64,000 nt of DNA, taken from NCBI RefSeq assembly GCF_014642655.1, contig NZ_BMIR01000001.1:607518-671517 (forward strand), written 5' to 3'. The position numbers were made by a program, and so were the translations under genes. The notes beneath the pieces were generated by a model. That model saw nothing but the letters and a program-made list of their open reading frames with translations, did no database searches and was not told the DNA's origin. Positions 43,404 through 53,292 of this stretch are shown here, piece by piece; position 1 is the stretch's first letter, and every line of letters starts with the position of its first letter. This DNA is from Pullulanibacillus camelliae. GTDB taxonomy: Bacteria; Bacillota; Bacilli; Bacillales; Sporolactobacillaceae.

Positions 43404-44637
43404 ACCTGATTTATTCATACTTCGGGAGAAAACGAGATCTGGGATCAAAGCTAAATTTTCCATGCCCCTTTTATGGAAATTATGTTGGAATTGTCTCCGA
43501 TTGAGGAATTAAAACGGTCACTCTCCACAAAATGACCTGTTTTTGGGCATACTTTTCCCTTGGCGCGAAAATAAATGTTGAAATTGGGTATAGCATGGGT
43601 AGGTGATTTCCGCTCCCGGCACTCGCTTTCCACGGGCACGGCCTCAGCCTCCTCGGAAGAAAGACACTTCCTGCGGGGTCTTCGGACGCGTGCTGTTCCC
43701 GCAGGAGTCTCCCGCCATACGCTCCAATCACTCGATTTTTAGCCTTTGAATGCGCTGTAGTATGTCCCAAAAAAATGCTTGATACAAGAAACTGGAAGAA
43801 CATTTGAAGTACAAAGATCGCCCTGACTTTACTCATTTGCTGGCCACTTTAATGATCTTTGTACGTATGGGTTGGATTGGCATATTCTTTTGTCCCTCTG
43901 GAAAGTGTACGAAGCCAGTTCGTTAGGTTGTACGCCAGCAGGCTTAAGCAGCATTCTTACCTCATTAACTTGGAAGGAATGGCTGCACATTCTATCAAAG
44001 TTAAAACCATTTTTTACTTCCTTGATGTAATTTTCCATCTTTCCTCTTTTCTGATAAGCGCGGACGATAGCCTTTGGTGAAAAAGCATCCATCAGGTTTG
44101 TCACAAAGAAAGAATGGGTGAAAAACAATTCTCCAGCCGGCCGAACGGATTGGACAATCACCTTTCGCGGTTTCACCCATGACCGCGCTTGATAGTCCAT
44201 CTTTTCATAATGCATTTCCGTCTTTGATACATCGGATGGCATTGAGTTAGGGTGTAGCTCTTTTGCGAGACTTTGTAAAATGGCGTTGGACTTCATTCGA
44301 GTGAACAAAGTAATGCCTTTCATCCTTTAGTTTGAGATGTTGAATCAAAGTTTGGGAGAAATCCACTTTTTCGTCGCATTCTTGGAAAATGAACTCACCT
44401 GTATCGGAGGAAAGTAATCCTCCATCATTTGACAATTTCATTTGGCGATTGAAATCAAGCGTGATTTGCGGTAAAGGAGCCAATATAAGAATCCTTTCCG
44501 GTGGTTATTTTGTGGTGATTTAACCTTATCAGAAACGGATTCTTTTTTCATTTATTTGATGCGTTGAAATACAGAATAAACCACTTGATAGATAAGCCTT
44601 TTTACTGTGTTTTGGGAACTTCTATGAATAGTCTAGG
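43404..44637 (-). mobile_element. Decayed IS1380-family insertion element with TTAA target duplication
   Basis: TTAA flanks both ends (43400-43403 and 44638-44641). The ends are related inverted repeats: ACCTGATTTATTCATACTTC at the left and, on the minus strand, CCTAGACTATTCATAGAAG at the right. Inside, minus-strand frames encode pieces of an IS1380 transposase: ITLDFNRQMKLSNDGGLLSS at the N-terminus (from 44483) and KRGKMENYIKEVKNGFNFDR in the C-terminal part (43829-44323). The middle with the catalytic acids is missing and frames shift, so it cannot transpose itself. At about 1.23 kb it is shorter than usual (about 1.6-2 kb). A dispersed repeat copy lies inside. Confidence 0.88.
43596..43740. 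repeat. Dispersed repeat, copy D, inside the insertion element
   Basis: The segment CCGCTCCCGGCACTCGCTTT then CCACGGGCACGGCCTCAGCC and TCCTCGG, ending GCAGGAGTCTCCCGCC, has the look of the common Bacillus intergenic repeat related to copies C and E. It replaces the 3' end of the transposase gene, so it entered or recombined after the IS. Confidence 0.7.
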
Positions 44638-44641
44638 TTAA

Positions 44642-44976
44642 AGTATTGTTTTTTCTTCACATCGCTTCCCCATGCTGAAAAATCAACTTCGATCCACCTG
44701 GTGTCACTTTTTTTGAAACAGCGTACTCATTTTAAGTAATATATCATCAATTTGCGGATAATTTGTGGCCGACAAGCTCTGAAGAGAAAATAAAATTTCA
44801 TCCTGCTCTTTTTCTAATAACAATGATTTATTTAAGATAAAATGCTCCATCAATGTAATCCCTCCGCCTCTCCCCTTAGACGTATAAATAGGAATAACTG
44901 ATTCCGTCAGTGTATCGATATCACGATAAACCGTTCGTACCGGCACCTCAAATCTTTCCGCTAATTCTCTTGCAGT
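44642..44976 (-). pseudogene. N-terminal part of the HTH/WYL regulator, 5' truncated and frameshifted
   Basis: The minus strand reads TARELAERFEVPVRTVYRDI, then KGRGGGITLMEHFILNKS, the winged helix of YafY-type regulators. The first about 18 residues, including any start codon, are missing. The frame ends early at LFQKK (44704), but WIEVDFSAWGSDVKKKQYFN continues in another frame up to the IS junction, showing a frameshift. So the gene has four lesions: a 5' deletion, a frameshift, the IS and a nonsense codon. Confidence 0.82.
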
Positions 44977-45311
44977 TTGTCACGCTCTCTTCAGTCGCTG
45001 GCTATCAAGCGAGTGCTACTTCATCAGTATACAGCGCCACCAAATTTGCAGTGCGGGCCATTATGGAAGGCTTGCATCAGGAGGAATCCCCCTATTCTAA
45101 TATTCGTGCTACAATTGTATCACCCGGTCTAACACATTCAGAGTTAGCTGATCATATTAGTAGCCCAGCTATTAAGGAGGCGACCGACAAAATGTATGAC
45201 TGTGCGATTTCCCCGATAAGCATCGCACGAGCGATTGCCTTTACTATTGGAGAACCCGCAGACACATCGGTTAATGAAATTATTGTTAGACCAACCGCTC
45301 AGCTCTCTTAA
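44977..45311 (+). pseudogene. C-terminal half of a short-chain dehydrogenase, 5' truncated
   Basis: The plus strand reads FVTLSSVAGYQASATSSVYS then ATKFAVRAIMEGLHQEE, with the SDR catalytic Ser, Tyr and Lys. It ends with a normal C-terminus (NEIIVRPTAQLS). The nucleotide-binding N-terminal half is absent. The break is within a few bases of the break in the WYL regulator. A WYL regulator and an SDR facing apart is a common pair, so one deletion probably removed both 5' ends and the shared promoter region. Confidence 0.85.
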
Positions 45312-45339
45312 CCCGATTGATCAAAAGGAGGTTGAAAAC

Positions 45340-45915
45340 ATGTCACAGGAATCAGGGTGTTCTTGGGCACAATCTGATCCCATTATGATGACTTATCATG
45401 ATCAGGAATGGGGCGTTCCCAGCCATGACGATACCTATTTATTCGAGATGCTTAATCTCGAAGGTGCTCAAGCAGGACTCTCGTGGATTACTATACTCAA
45501 AAAAAGGGAGGGATATAGAAAGGCCTTCCGTCATTTCGATATCGATCAGTGCGCTGCATTATCTGATGCGGAGCTTGATGAGATTTTATCCACAGGTGAA
45601 ATCATTCGCAATCGTTTAAAGGTCAAGGCAGTCCGCAGTAACGCTATTAGTGTTCAGAAGATACAAGAAGACTTCGGGAGTTTTTCTAATTATATGTGGC
45701 AGTTCACTGATTTTAAACCGATTATTAATCATTGGACAAGCGTGACACAAATGCCAGCACAAGACGCTCTTTCAGAAAAGATTAGTAAAGATTTGAAGAA
45801 GCGCGGTTTTAAATTTGTTGGACCGGTGATTATCTACTCCTACTTACAAGCCATTGGTATGATCGATGACCATGTGATTACCTGTCCCTCCCACACAGAG
45901 AACAAAAGGCCATAA
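45340..45915 (+). CDS. tag: DNA-3-methyladenine glycosylase I
   Basis: Tag removes 3-methyladenine from alkylated DNA. The 191-residue protein has the zinc-binding start CSWAQSDPIMMTYHDQEWGVP, EMLNLEGAQAGLSWITILKK with the conserved Trp and Glu, GFKFVGPVIIYSYLQAIGM, and the C-terminal zinc residues (HVITCPSH). The start at 45340 has AAGGAGG 8 bases upstream. It follows the SDR remnant by 28 bases and ends at a strong terminator. Confidence 0.94.
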   Translation: MSQESGCSWAQSDPIMMTYHDQEWGVPSHDDTYLFEMLNLEGAQAGLSWITILKKREGYRKAFRHFDIDQCAALSDAELDEILSTGEIIRNRLKVKAVRSNAISVQKIQEDFGSFSNYMWQFTDFKPIINHWTSVTQMPAQDALSEKISKDLKKRGFKFVGPVIIYSYLQAIGMIDDHVITCPSHTENKRP

Positions 45916-45924
45916 ACATTAATG

Positions 45925-45965
45925 CTTGTTTCGAATGAAAGCTGTTCGAAACAAGTTATTTTTTT
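45925..45965 (+). terminator. Terminator after tag
   Basis: CTTGTTTCGAA and TTCGAAACAAG form an 11-base stem, followed by TTATTTTTTT. Confidence 0.9.
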
Positions 45966-46024
45966 GATCTCTTATTTAGACATCGTGCTGATTAAACCCG
46001 AATACTGTTGTATGATTTCCGCTC

Positions 46025-46115
46025 CAGGAGGATGCTTTTCTTTGGCGGGCACGATCTCCGACGTGCAGGCTATACTAGCTTTGGCTTTGTCACATGGATG
46101 TGATGGTGTTAACAC
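46025..46115. repeat. Dispersed repeat, copy E (partial)
   Basis: CAGGCTATACTAGCTTTGGC then TTTGTCACATGGATGTGATG matches the middle of copy C at 33114-33155. No gene lies in 45966-46374 otherwise. Confidence 0.75.
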
Positions 46116-46374
46116 ACGATTTTAAAGTGTTTCGAATCTCTCACACCTTACGACCCATCACCTTTATTTATCTTAGTGGGGTATTTCTGTGCTTTGTTGT
46201 TTGTCATTGCCTTCGTAATGTATACATGTTGAATCCAGCCCTGAACCCCTCTGCTACTTTTAAGCCCTTCGTTTGTCAGACTTCTGACTCTTTTTTTAAG
46301 TCTTCATTTAAATAAAGGGGTGAAAGGAGTATAATATGAGGATAAAAATTTAAGGCATCAGGAGACGTGTTGAA

Positions 46375-47646
46375 GTGGAAAAGCAAACGAGTCGTTATCG
46401 GTGGATCGTATTTACCACGGTTTTATTAACCTATTGTTTTATTGTGAGTCAAAGGACCGCTCCCGGATTAATTACCGATCATTTGATGAGCACTTTTCAT
46501 GTTACTGCCTCAGCCATAGGTCTATTAGCAAGCGTACAATTTTTAGCCTATGCTTGTTTGCAGGTGCCTATCGGTGTGCTATCCGACCGCTTTGGTCCTA
46601 ATCTTTTTCTCATCAGTGGTACATTATTAAATGGTATCGGGACTGTCATTTATAGTCTATCCCCCAATGAATCTATCATGATGATGGCTAGGCTGCTTGT
46701 AGGCATAGGAGATGCAACCATATGGGTCAATCTCGTTCTTATTTTAAGTCAGTGGTTCAAAGTCCAAGAGTTTGTTAGTTTATTAGGTTTTGCTGGCATG
46801 AGCGGAAGTGCGGGATTTCTACTAGCAACAGTCCCATTTTCAGCATGGATTGCTTTATCCGGCTGGCGTTTGCCGTTTTTTTCAATCGGTATTATTCTTT
46901 GCCTCTGTGGCATTCTACTCTATTTCATCCTAATTAAATTGCCTAAACGGTTCATAAAAGCCCCCAGTGATTCACACTCTAACTCCGATAAAATGCCTTA
47001 CGAGCACGAAAAAACAGGGAAGCTCTTGTATCGAATGATTCGAGAACGACAGGCATGGGCCACCTTTTTATGCCACTTTGGTCTTGTCGGGACATATGTT
47101 GGCTTTATCGGCTCTTGGGCGATCCCTTATGGCATGCATATCTATGGCATGTCACGATCGAGCGCAAGCCAATTTGTTATGATCGGTTTATTCGGAGCAA
47201 TTATCGGCGCGCCGCTAACCAGTTGGCTCTCTAACAAACTTGGTTCGATTAAACGCCCGTATCTCATTGTTCACTGTGTCGTTTTTTTGAGCTGGTTATG
47301 CTTTTTTCTAATGAATGGTAAGCCGCCCTTCTTTTTGTTCATCCTACTCTTTTTAGTTATTGGTTATGGCAACGGGGCTAGTGCGTTAACCTTTGCCGTC
47401 GTTCGCCATTCCTTTCATATAAAAGAAGTCGGCGTCATCTCAGGCTTCGCCAATACAGGAGGCTTTCTTAGCGCTGTATTATTGCCAAGTGTTTTCGGAA
47501 AGGTACTCGACGCCTTTCCCGAAGCCAGTAAAAGCGGCTACCACTATAGCTTTCTAATCCCGATTGTTTTTTCATTGCTCGGCTTAATTGGAGGCATCTT
47601 AATAAAAGAACGCCGGCAGCTCAATCAAAAACAACTCTCGGCTTAA
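46375..47646 (+). CDS. MFS transporter
   Basis: This 423-residue protein has twelve hydrophobic segments. It has GVLSDRFGPNL between segments 2 and 3 and a second-half AIIGAPLTSWLSNKLGSIKR loop. It resembles the NarK/oxalate-formate side of the MFS; the substrate is unknown. The start is GTG at 46375, with AGGAG about 14 bases upstream, a long spacing. A long hairpin terminator follows. Confidence 0.82.
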   Translation: MEKQTSRYRWIVFTTVLLTYCFIVSQRTAPGLITDHLMSTFHVTASAIGLLASVQFLAYACLQVPIGVLSDRFGPNLFLISGTLLNGIGTVIYSLSPNESIMMMARLLVGIGDATIWVNLVLILSQWFKVQEFVSLLGFAGMSGSAGFLLATVPFSAWIALSGWRLPFFSIGIILCLCGILLYFILIKLPKRFIKAPSDSHSNSDKMPYEHEKTGKLLYRMIRERQAWATFLCHFGLVGTYVGFIGSWAIPYGMHIYGMSRSSASQFVMIGLFGAIIGAPLTSWLSNKLGSIKRPYLIVHCVVFLSWLCFFLMNGKPPFFLFILLFLVIGYGNGASALTFAVVRHSFHIKEVGVISGFANTGGFLSAVLLPSVFGKVLDAFPEASKSGYHYSFLIPIVFSLLGLIGGILIKERRQLNQKQLSA

Positions 47647-47676
47647 GATTGAGCCAAAAGAATTTTAGATTAATAG

Positions 47677-47737
47677 AAATCGAACACTTCATTCGTGTTT
47701 TATGAGATTGCAGTCGGATGGGGTTGTTCGATTTTTT
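47677..47737 (+). terminator. Terminator after the MFS gene
   Basis: AAATCGAACA and TGTTCGATTT form a 10-base stem with a long loop that holds an inner ACACTTCATTCGTGT hairpin; a T-run follows. Confidence 0.75.
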
Positions 47738-47955
47738 ATTCTATTATCAAGTTCATATACTTAATCTCATAGAGAAGACTCTATCTACACCTTCAGCAAT
47801 TGCTTTGGAAACGCCTCTTTCACTTGTATTAAGATCTAGTAAAGCTTTTGTAAACATTTGATGGATTTTCACCATTTGCTTTTGATTTATTCGAAAATAT
47901 AAGGTGGGTGATTTCAGAAAAATTTACAGATCTGTTATACAAGGGGGAGCACTTC

Positions 47956-50001
47956 GTGAATTGGACAGTGCGAAGAAAAGTAGCAGTCATTCTTTTATCA
48001 AGCTTAATAGGTATCGTTATTCTTTCAAGCTTTATGGGGTATGCCACCTTAACAGAAAATCGATTGAACAATAAGGTGAAGGCGATTAATGAAGGGGTCT
48101 ACCAAGCCCAAGCGATTAGTCAGGACATGGAGAGTGCTAGAAAAAATGATCAGATTTTTATCTATGATCCAAGTCACGGTCAAGAGAAGACGGTTACGGA
48201 TAATATCAAACAGCTAGAACACGATGTAAAAGCCCTTCATGCACTGAACATTGGAATAAACCAGGATACTCAAACGATTGAAAAGGGCATTCAATCTTAT
48301 TCAAAGGCGTTTAACCAACTAAAAAAGACAAAGACAACGATTGGCTATTCTGATACGGAAGGAATCTTAGGTCAAATCGCTAACAGCGAACTGGCCATCC
48401 AGGATATCCTTTCATCTATGAATGTTACTGTGCTTAATACTCCATGGTTACAAATCGAGTCAGCTAAGATGCGCTTTATGAGCAATCCGCTTCCTCAATA
48501 TATCGCAACCCTGCCTAAAGATATTCAAGCCATGGATGGGGTTGCCAAGCAGCACCTTAAAGACGCGACATTAGATAAATATAAGTCTAATTCGACACAG
48601 TTTCTTCAAGGCCTTCAACAATTAAATCAGCTTTATCAGGAGCAAACGAGCACCATAAAGAATTTTAACACCATTGGTTCAACTGTCATTCATGAAGTCG
48701 ATCAAACGGTGCAACGACTTAACCAAAGGAGAAATCAATTATACAACAAACAGTCGTCCACTCAAACACTATTGTTTGTTAGCATGCTGGTATTGGGTCT
48801 TGTGATATTAATCATTATTGGACTATTTGGCGGATGGTTATATAAATCCATTATACGATCGATACAAACCTTAAAAGAAGGGGCGATGCGCATCGGTGAT
48901 GGCAAATTAAATCATCGTGTTGCTATTGAGGGGGAGGATGAGTTTTCGCAGCTCGGTATTACCTTCAACAAAATGGCCGAAAGCGTCCGTCAGATGATAC
49001 ATAAAGTAAACGGTGCCGCCTCCGAGCTTTCCTCAGCTTCACAAAACCTAACTGCCGTGTCAGAAGAAACAACAGCGCAATCGCTCGGCATTCATCAAAC
49101 GATTGAACAGGTCACTGAAGGGGCCCAGCATCAGGTCTTACACTTACAAGAGAGTATTGAACTATTGAACAAAGTAACAGATGCCATTACTGAAACAACA
49201 GCAATAACCAACAGAATGACAGAGCAATCCGACAAGGCCCAACACGCACATCAACAAGGGCTTAAAGTCGTTGCAGTCCTTCAGGAAGATTCCGCACAGT
49301 TTTTAGATATCGCTAAGCATCTGATCATCGATATTCAAGAGATTTCCAAACAATCCAGTGAAATCGTTGGTATATTAAAAGTTATGAAAGATATTTCAAG
49401 CAACACTGACTTACTGGCACTGAACGCAGCCATCGAATCTGCCCGTGCAGGTGAAGTGGGATACGGTTTTGCTGTCGTCTCCCATGAGATTCGTAAGCTG
49501 GCCGAACGCTCTAAAAAAGAAACAAACACAATCGAACAGGTGATTCATCATATGATCTCACAGCTTAATGATATTACCGAGCGGGCCAATCAATTGAATC
49601 ATTCTTTAGGTCAACAGGACCATAATGTCAAACAGACAAAGGGTGCTTTTGACGCTATCGACGAGAATGTCGATTCTATTAATCAAGGGATTACTAATAT
49701 CCAAACGGCCATCACTAATGTTTCAACGGCAAATACAGAGTTGGCAACAAAGCTTGAGGAGATTAGCACCATTTCTGAGGAAACCGCCGCAAGTACAGAA
49801 CAGGCAGCTGCCGCTAGTGAAAGTCAAACCTCAGCCATTGAAACCGTCAATCAAGCCGCCTTATCTCTTCAGGACATCTCACTTGTTTTAGAACAAGAAG
49901 TCATCAAATTTGAAATAGGTGATGAAAAGCCCGCAGAAGAAGTAGCCAGAGGTGAAGGAGATGGCCATAAAGCTACCGCTTCCGAAGAAAACATTGGTTA
50001 A
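47956..50001 (+). CDS. Methyl-accepting chemotaxis protein
   Basis: The receptor has a first membrane segment near its start ([20 protein letters not shown]), an extracytoplasmic helical ligand domain of about 240 residues, a second membrane segment ([20 protein letters not shown]), HAMP, and a long signalling hairpin. The hairpin tip reads [20 protein letters not shown] then [16 protein letters not shown], and a methylation-type region holds [19 protein letters not shown]. The start is the GTG at 47956 with GGGGGAG 6 bases upstream, rather than the GTG at 47908. It stands alone; the ligand is unknown. Confidence 0.92.
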   Translation: MNWTVRRKVAVILLSSLIGIVILSSFMGYATLTENRLNNKVKAINEGVYQAQAISQDMESARKNDQIFIYDPSHGQEKTVTDNIKQLEHDVKALHALNIGINQDTQTIEKGIQSYSKAFNQLKKTKTTIGYSDTEGILGQIANSELAIQDILSSMNVTVLNTPWLQIESAKMRFMSNPLPQYIATLPKDIQAMDGVAKQHLKDATLDKYKSNSTQFLQGLQQLNQLYQEQTSTIKNFNTIGSTVIHEVDQTVQRLNQRRNQLYNKQSSTQTLLFVSMLVLGLVILIIIGLFGGWLYKSIIRSIQTLKEGAMRIGDGKLNHRVAIEGEDEFSQLGITFNKMAESVRQMIHKVNGAASELSSASQNLTAVSEETTAQSLGIHQTIEQVTEGAQHQVLHLQESIELLNKVTDAITETTAITNRMTEQSDKAQHAHQQGLKVVAVLQEDSAQFLDIAKHLIIDIQEISKQSSEIVGILKVMKDISSNTDLLALNAAIESARAGEVGYGFAVVSHEIRKLAERSKKETNTIEQVIHHMISQLNDITERANQLNHSLGQQDHNVKQTKGAFDAIDENVDSINQGITNIQTAITNVSTANTELATKLEEISTISEETAASTEQAAAASESQTSAIETVNQAALSLQDISLVLEQEVIKFEIGDEKPAEEVARGEGDGHKATASEENIG

Positions 50002-50012
50002 TTAACTCAGAA

Positions 50013-50345
50013 AACCGGGCGAAAAGCGTGCTCGGTCCTTGCTTAGTATGGAGCATCAGCAGATGTGGAAGAGGCTTCATTGCAAGGCCAAGTGGATTGG
50101 AGCACAGGACGCGAGACTCCAGCGGGAACGGGGCGAGCGTTACTTCACGAATAAACCTCAAGTTCTTCCGAGAAAGCTGACTTCGAAGCCATACGTGTAG
50201 ACGCAGGAACAGGGGTTTTTTATTCATAAATACTTTGGGAACCCAACCATCCATTCCAAAATGAGCGGAGGCCACTAAGGACGATCGGCTAAAAACATCC
50301 CATCCATGTGAACGCTGAAGCTAGCACTTCAAGCCCCACCAAAAA
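50013..50345. repeat. Dispersed composite repeat, copy F
   Basis: The left part matches copy A (ACCGGGCGAAAAGC, TAGTATGGAGCATCAGC, CAAGTGGATTGGAGC). The middle (GGGAACGGGGCGAGC, TTCACGAATAAAC, AGACGCAGGAACAGG) and the right part (CATCCATGTGA, TGAAGCTAGC) match copy C in the opposite orientation. The rest, up to the terminator at 50490, is GC-rich and non-coding. Confidence 0.82.
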
Positions 50346-50489
50346 AGTAAAGAACACTTTTCGTTGACCCCGGTCGTGCGTCGAGCGCCGACCCTACCCA
50401 CATCGTGTGGGCATGAGGAAAGCGAGCGGCCTGGAGTGGAAATCCGCACCGTCCTCATGACCAAAATTTTATATTTCTTTTCTTTACAA

Positions 50490-50522
50490 AAGCCCCGCCG
50501 CTCATTGCTAGCAGCGGGGCTT
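50490..50522 (-). terminator. Terminator after hisJ
   Basis: AAGCCCCGC and GCGGGGCTT pair, followed on the minus strand by TTGT. It lies 16 bases after the hisJ stop. Confidence 0.8.
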
Positions 50523-50537
50523 AAAGCCGCTCAATAA

Positions 50538-51344
50538 TTAAAGTGGCAGCAAAATACGCTTGCGCTTTTGAAAGATGGCCCATTCAGTAAATCCGATATA
50601 TTTCAACTGGTTGCGCACCTCTTCCCATTCATCACCCACGCGTTCCGGAACATGGGCGTCTGAACCAAATGTGGGTATCACATGATAGTAACAGGCCCGC
50701 TCAAGGATTTGCTGTGAGGGATACCACCCACCACAGTCTTTGTTTTTACCTGATGTATTGATCTCGATCGCTACATCACAGTCCGCTATGACCTTCAATG
50801 TCTGGTCAACAACATCGGTCTCAATCTCAGAAAACTCGGGATAATAGCCTTTCATAGCATCAATATGTCCTAATATATCAAACATGCCGCTTTTCGCCGA
50901 TTGTTGGATCAGCGCATAGTAATCTTCCTTTTCCCTTAAGCGATCTGTTGCCGATAACCCCTTCCAGCGTTGTTTATCAAAAATACTCTTACCATTAACA
51001 AAATGGACTGACCCAATAATGTAATCCAAGGGATAGTGTTGATAGATCGTGTTATAGAGAGAAGCATGCTCTGGGAAAAAGTCAGACTCCACTCCAAGAA
51101 GCACTTCAATCTTTGACTTATACCGCTCTTTTAATTGCAGCACTTCTTCAATATAAAGTGGAAAGTCACTTTTCGCCATCGTAAGACCTGGTCTTGCATG
51201 ATCCTCTTCTTCAGCAAAATAGGGTGAATGATCCGATATGCCTATGTACTGCAAGCCCTTTGCAATCGCCTGTTCAATATACTCTTGTATCCTTCCTGTG
51301 GCATGCCCACACCGTTCGTGATGAGTATGAAAATCAAATACCAT
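50538..51344 (-). CDS. hisJ: Histidinol-phosphatase, PHP family
   Basis: HisJ removes phosphate from histidinol phosphate in histidine synthesis. The PHP metal motifs are present: DFHTHHERCGHA, GISDHSPY, LGVESDF, GSVHFVNG, DILGHIDAMK, EINTSG and FGSDAHVPERVG. The start at 51344 (MVFDFHTHH) gives 268 residues, the family's length, with AGGAGG upstream; the longer frame from 51428 includes that site. No other his gene is nearby. Confidence 0.9.
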   Translation of the reverse strand: MVFDFHTHHERCGHATGRIQEYIEQAIAKGLQYIGISDHSPYFAEEEDHARPGLTMAKSDFPLYIEEVLQLKERYKSKIEVLLGVESDFFPEHASLYNTIYQHYPLDYIIGSVHFVNGKSIFDKQRWKGLSATDRLREKEDYYALIQQSAKSGMFDILGHIDAMKGYYPEFSEIETDVVDQTLKVIADCDVAIEINTSGKNKDCGGWYPSQQILERACYYHVIPTFGSDAHVPERVGDEWEEVRNQLKYIGFTEWAIFQKRKRILLPL

Positions 51345-51529
51345 CCCTAAAACGCCTCCTTTTCTATTATTATACTTCAGGTTCAGATCAAAGCATGATG
51401 TCTTGACCTTATCTTTAAAATATTTCAATAAAGCTTAATAGTCCTTTTTCCATTTCTTTTTAATAATTGAGTTGTAAGAAATTCTATCCTTCTTTTCTTT
51501 GTCCCATTTATACACCCTATTTTAATCAT

Positions 51530-52792
51530 TCAACAACTCTGTTTCCCCACCCATTTTGAAGACAGACCATGCTTTTTTTGAAAAAGCCACAAGACAGCAA
51601 GCATAATAAAAAGGAGGGCTCCACCTAGATAAAGAGACTGAAAACCGCTCTTCAGAGGAATGAGAAGATAGGCAATAAAAGGCCCTAGAGCTGCTCCCAA
51701 GTCTTCGATGATGGAATAAATAGTAAGGAAGGAGACGGCATTCTCACCTTTTGTTCGCGCAACATCTGAAGCCAAGGTATCTGTAAGGGTGGTCATCGCT
51801 GTGGCTGACAGCATAAAAACCAAAATGATAGCTATCCATACTATGATAGGCTGCGTCATCGATAATAGACTTATGGCCACTGCGGCAATAAACAGTGCGA
51901 CCACATAGATGGGAATTCTCCCCCGCGCACCATCTGACCATTTACCCACACCAACAGCCAAGAAAGGCTCCCATCCCCACCGTAAGGCTTGCATAAGACC
52001 AGAGAGAAACGTTGCCGTCAGCAGTAACCCGAATACTTTCAGCTCTTTGCCATAAAAATGTTCGATAGCCGAGCTCAAGGTTGAGACAAAAATACCTTGA
52101 TATAGCATGATGACAAAAAAACCACTGATCATAACTAACAGAGCTTGTATGGAAAAGAAACTGCGCAGTAAAATCAGCATATTTCCTCGTTGTTTCTTTG
52201 GTTCCTCAGCTCGACTTCTTGATATTGGCGGTACGAAGCGAACAATAAGAGGAAGGCCACACAAAGCGGCAATGCCTAAAACCAAGGACACAGTTCTTAA
52301 CCCAACAACAGGTACGAACAAGCCCCCTAACAGCATGCCGACCAAGCTCCCTAATCGATAAAGTCCATTATATGTCCCCATCATTTTCCCACGATGCCGT
52401 TGGAAGGAAAAATGGACAACAGAGGACAGGCCGCCAATGCGTAAGAAGGACCAAGCACATCCCCATAAGCACCGCAAAACTAACCAAGCTATTATACCTT
52501 TTATTAAACCATACCCGCAGGTTGTGACAAAACCCAAAATAATTGCAAAGCTCAAGCCCATTCGCAAAGAGATTTTTTGATAACACCAGCCCACAATGGG
52601 GTTTAATGGCAATCGCACAAAGCGATTAATAGATAATAAGAGCCCTACCTGCCAAAGTGAGTCTAAGCCCGCCTCCCTCCAATAAACCGGCAGTGCAATG
52701 TATAGCATCGAGTCCCCCGTTAATGATAAGGCTGTAATCAGTGCGACCGCTTGGATGCTTCGTGAAGAAGCCACATCTGATCCTTTTACCAT
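51530..52792 (-). CDS. MFS transporter
   Basis: This is a twelve-segment permease with a WCYQKISLRMG loop after segment 2 and a GVGKWSDGARGR second-half loop, like drug or sugar efflux proteins of the MFS. The start at 52792 (MVKGSDVAS) has AAAGGAGG 9 bases upstream; the GTG at 52813 would put it inside the gene. The substrate is unknown. Confidence 0.85.
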   Translation of the reverse strand: MVKGSDVASSRSIQAVALITALSLTGDSMLYIALPVYWREAGLDSLWQVGLLLSINRFVRLPLNPIVGWCYQKISLRMGLSFAIILGFVTTCGYGLIKGIIAWLVLRCLWGCAWSFLRIGGLSSVVHFSFQRHRGKMMGTYNGLYRLGSLVGMLLGGLFVPVVGLRTVSLVLGIAALCGLPLIVRFVPPISRSRAEEPKKQRGNMLILLRSFFSIQALLVMISGFFVIMLYQGIFVSTLSSAIEHFYGKELKVFGLLLTATFLSGLMQALRWGWEPFLAVGVGKWSDGARGRIPIYVVALFIAAVAISLLSMTQPIIVWIAIILVFMLSATAMTTLTDTLASDVARTKGENAVSFLTIYSIIEDLGAALGPFIAYLLIPLKSGFQSLYLGGALLFIMLAVLWLFQKKHGLSSKWVGKQSC

Positions 52793-52813
52793 ATGTGCCC
52801 ACCTCCTTTGCAC

Positions 52814-53227
52814 TTGCGCTATGCTTCAAGGATAAGGATAAACGACCGCTCCGTCCAATATATCTTTTATATCGTTATATCCATACAATTTATGACTCTT
52901 AAAGCTTTACATAAATCCATAAAGCCCCAGTCCCTGAAAGGCTGAAAGCAAAATATTTAATATCAAATCTAAATGACTTATTGTCCGGCTCACCTTTGTA
53001 ATACCTCATTTTAGATACACATAAGCAATCTTGAGCAAATGCTCGTCCTTTTATAGTTAAAGCTCTTTAGCGTTGTCCCATCCTATGCATCGGAGACCCT
53101 AGCTTTAGCAGGCCAAAAATCTGAAAAATGAAAATCAACACCATCCACTCTTTCAACATATCAAAATTTCCTATTCTTTAACCAAAAGGGCACCCATAAG
53201 GAATTCAACTTATAAATTCCGACAGCA
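52814..53227. other. Intergenic region
   Basis: The region is non-coding and AT-rich. I see no promoter or structure that I can support, besides the MFS gene's own upstream sequence. Confidence 0.4.
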
Positions 53228-53272
53228 CAAAAAAGAGGTCGCCTAAAAAATGAGGATTTCTCAGGGCGACCT
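53228..53272 (-). terminator. Terminator of the pentonate operon
   Basis: AGGTCGCC and GGCGACCT pair over a loop of about 21 bases; the minus strand continues CTTTTTTG. It lies 20 bases after the aldehyde dehydrogenase stop. Confidence 0.82.
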
Positions 53273-53292
53273 TTCACTTCAATTGCTTATTT

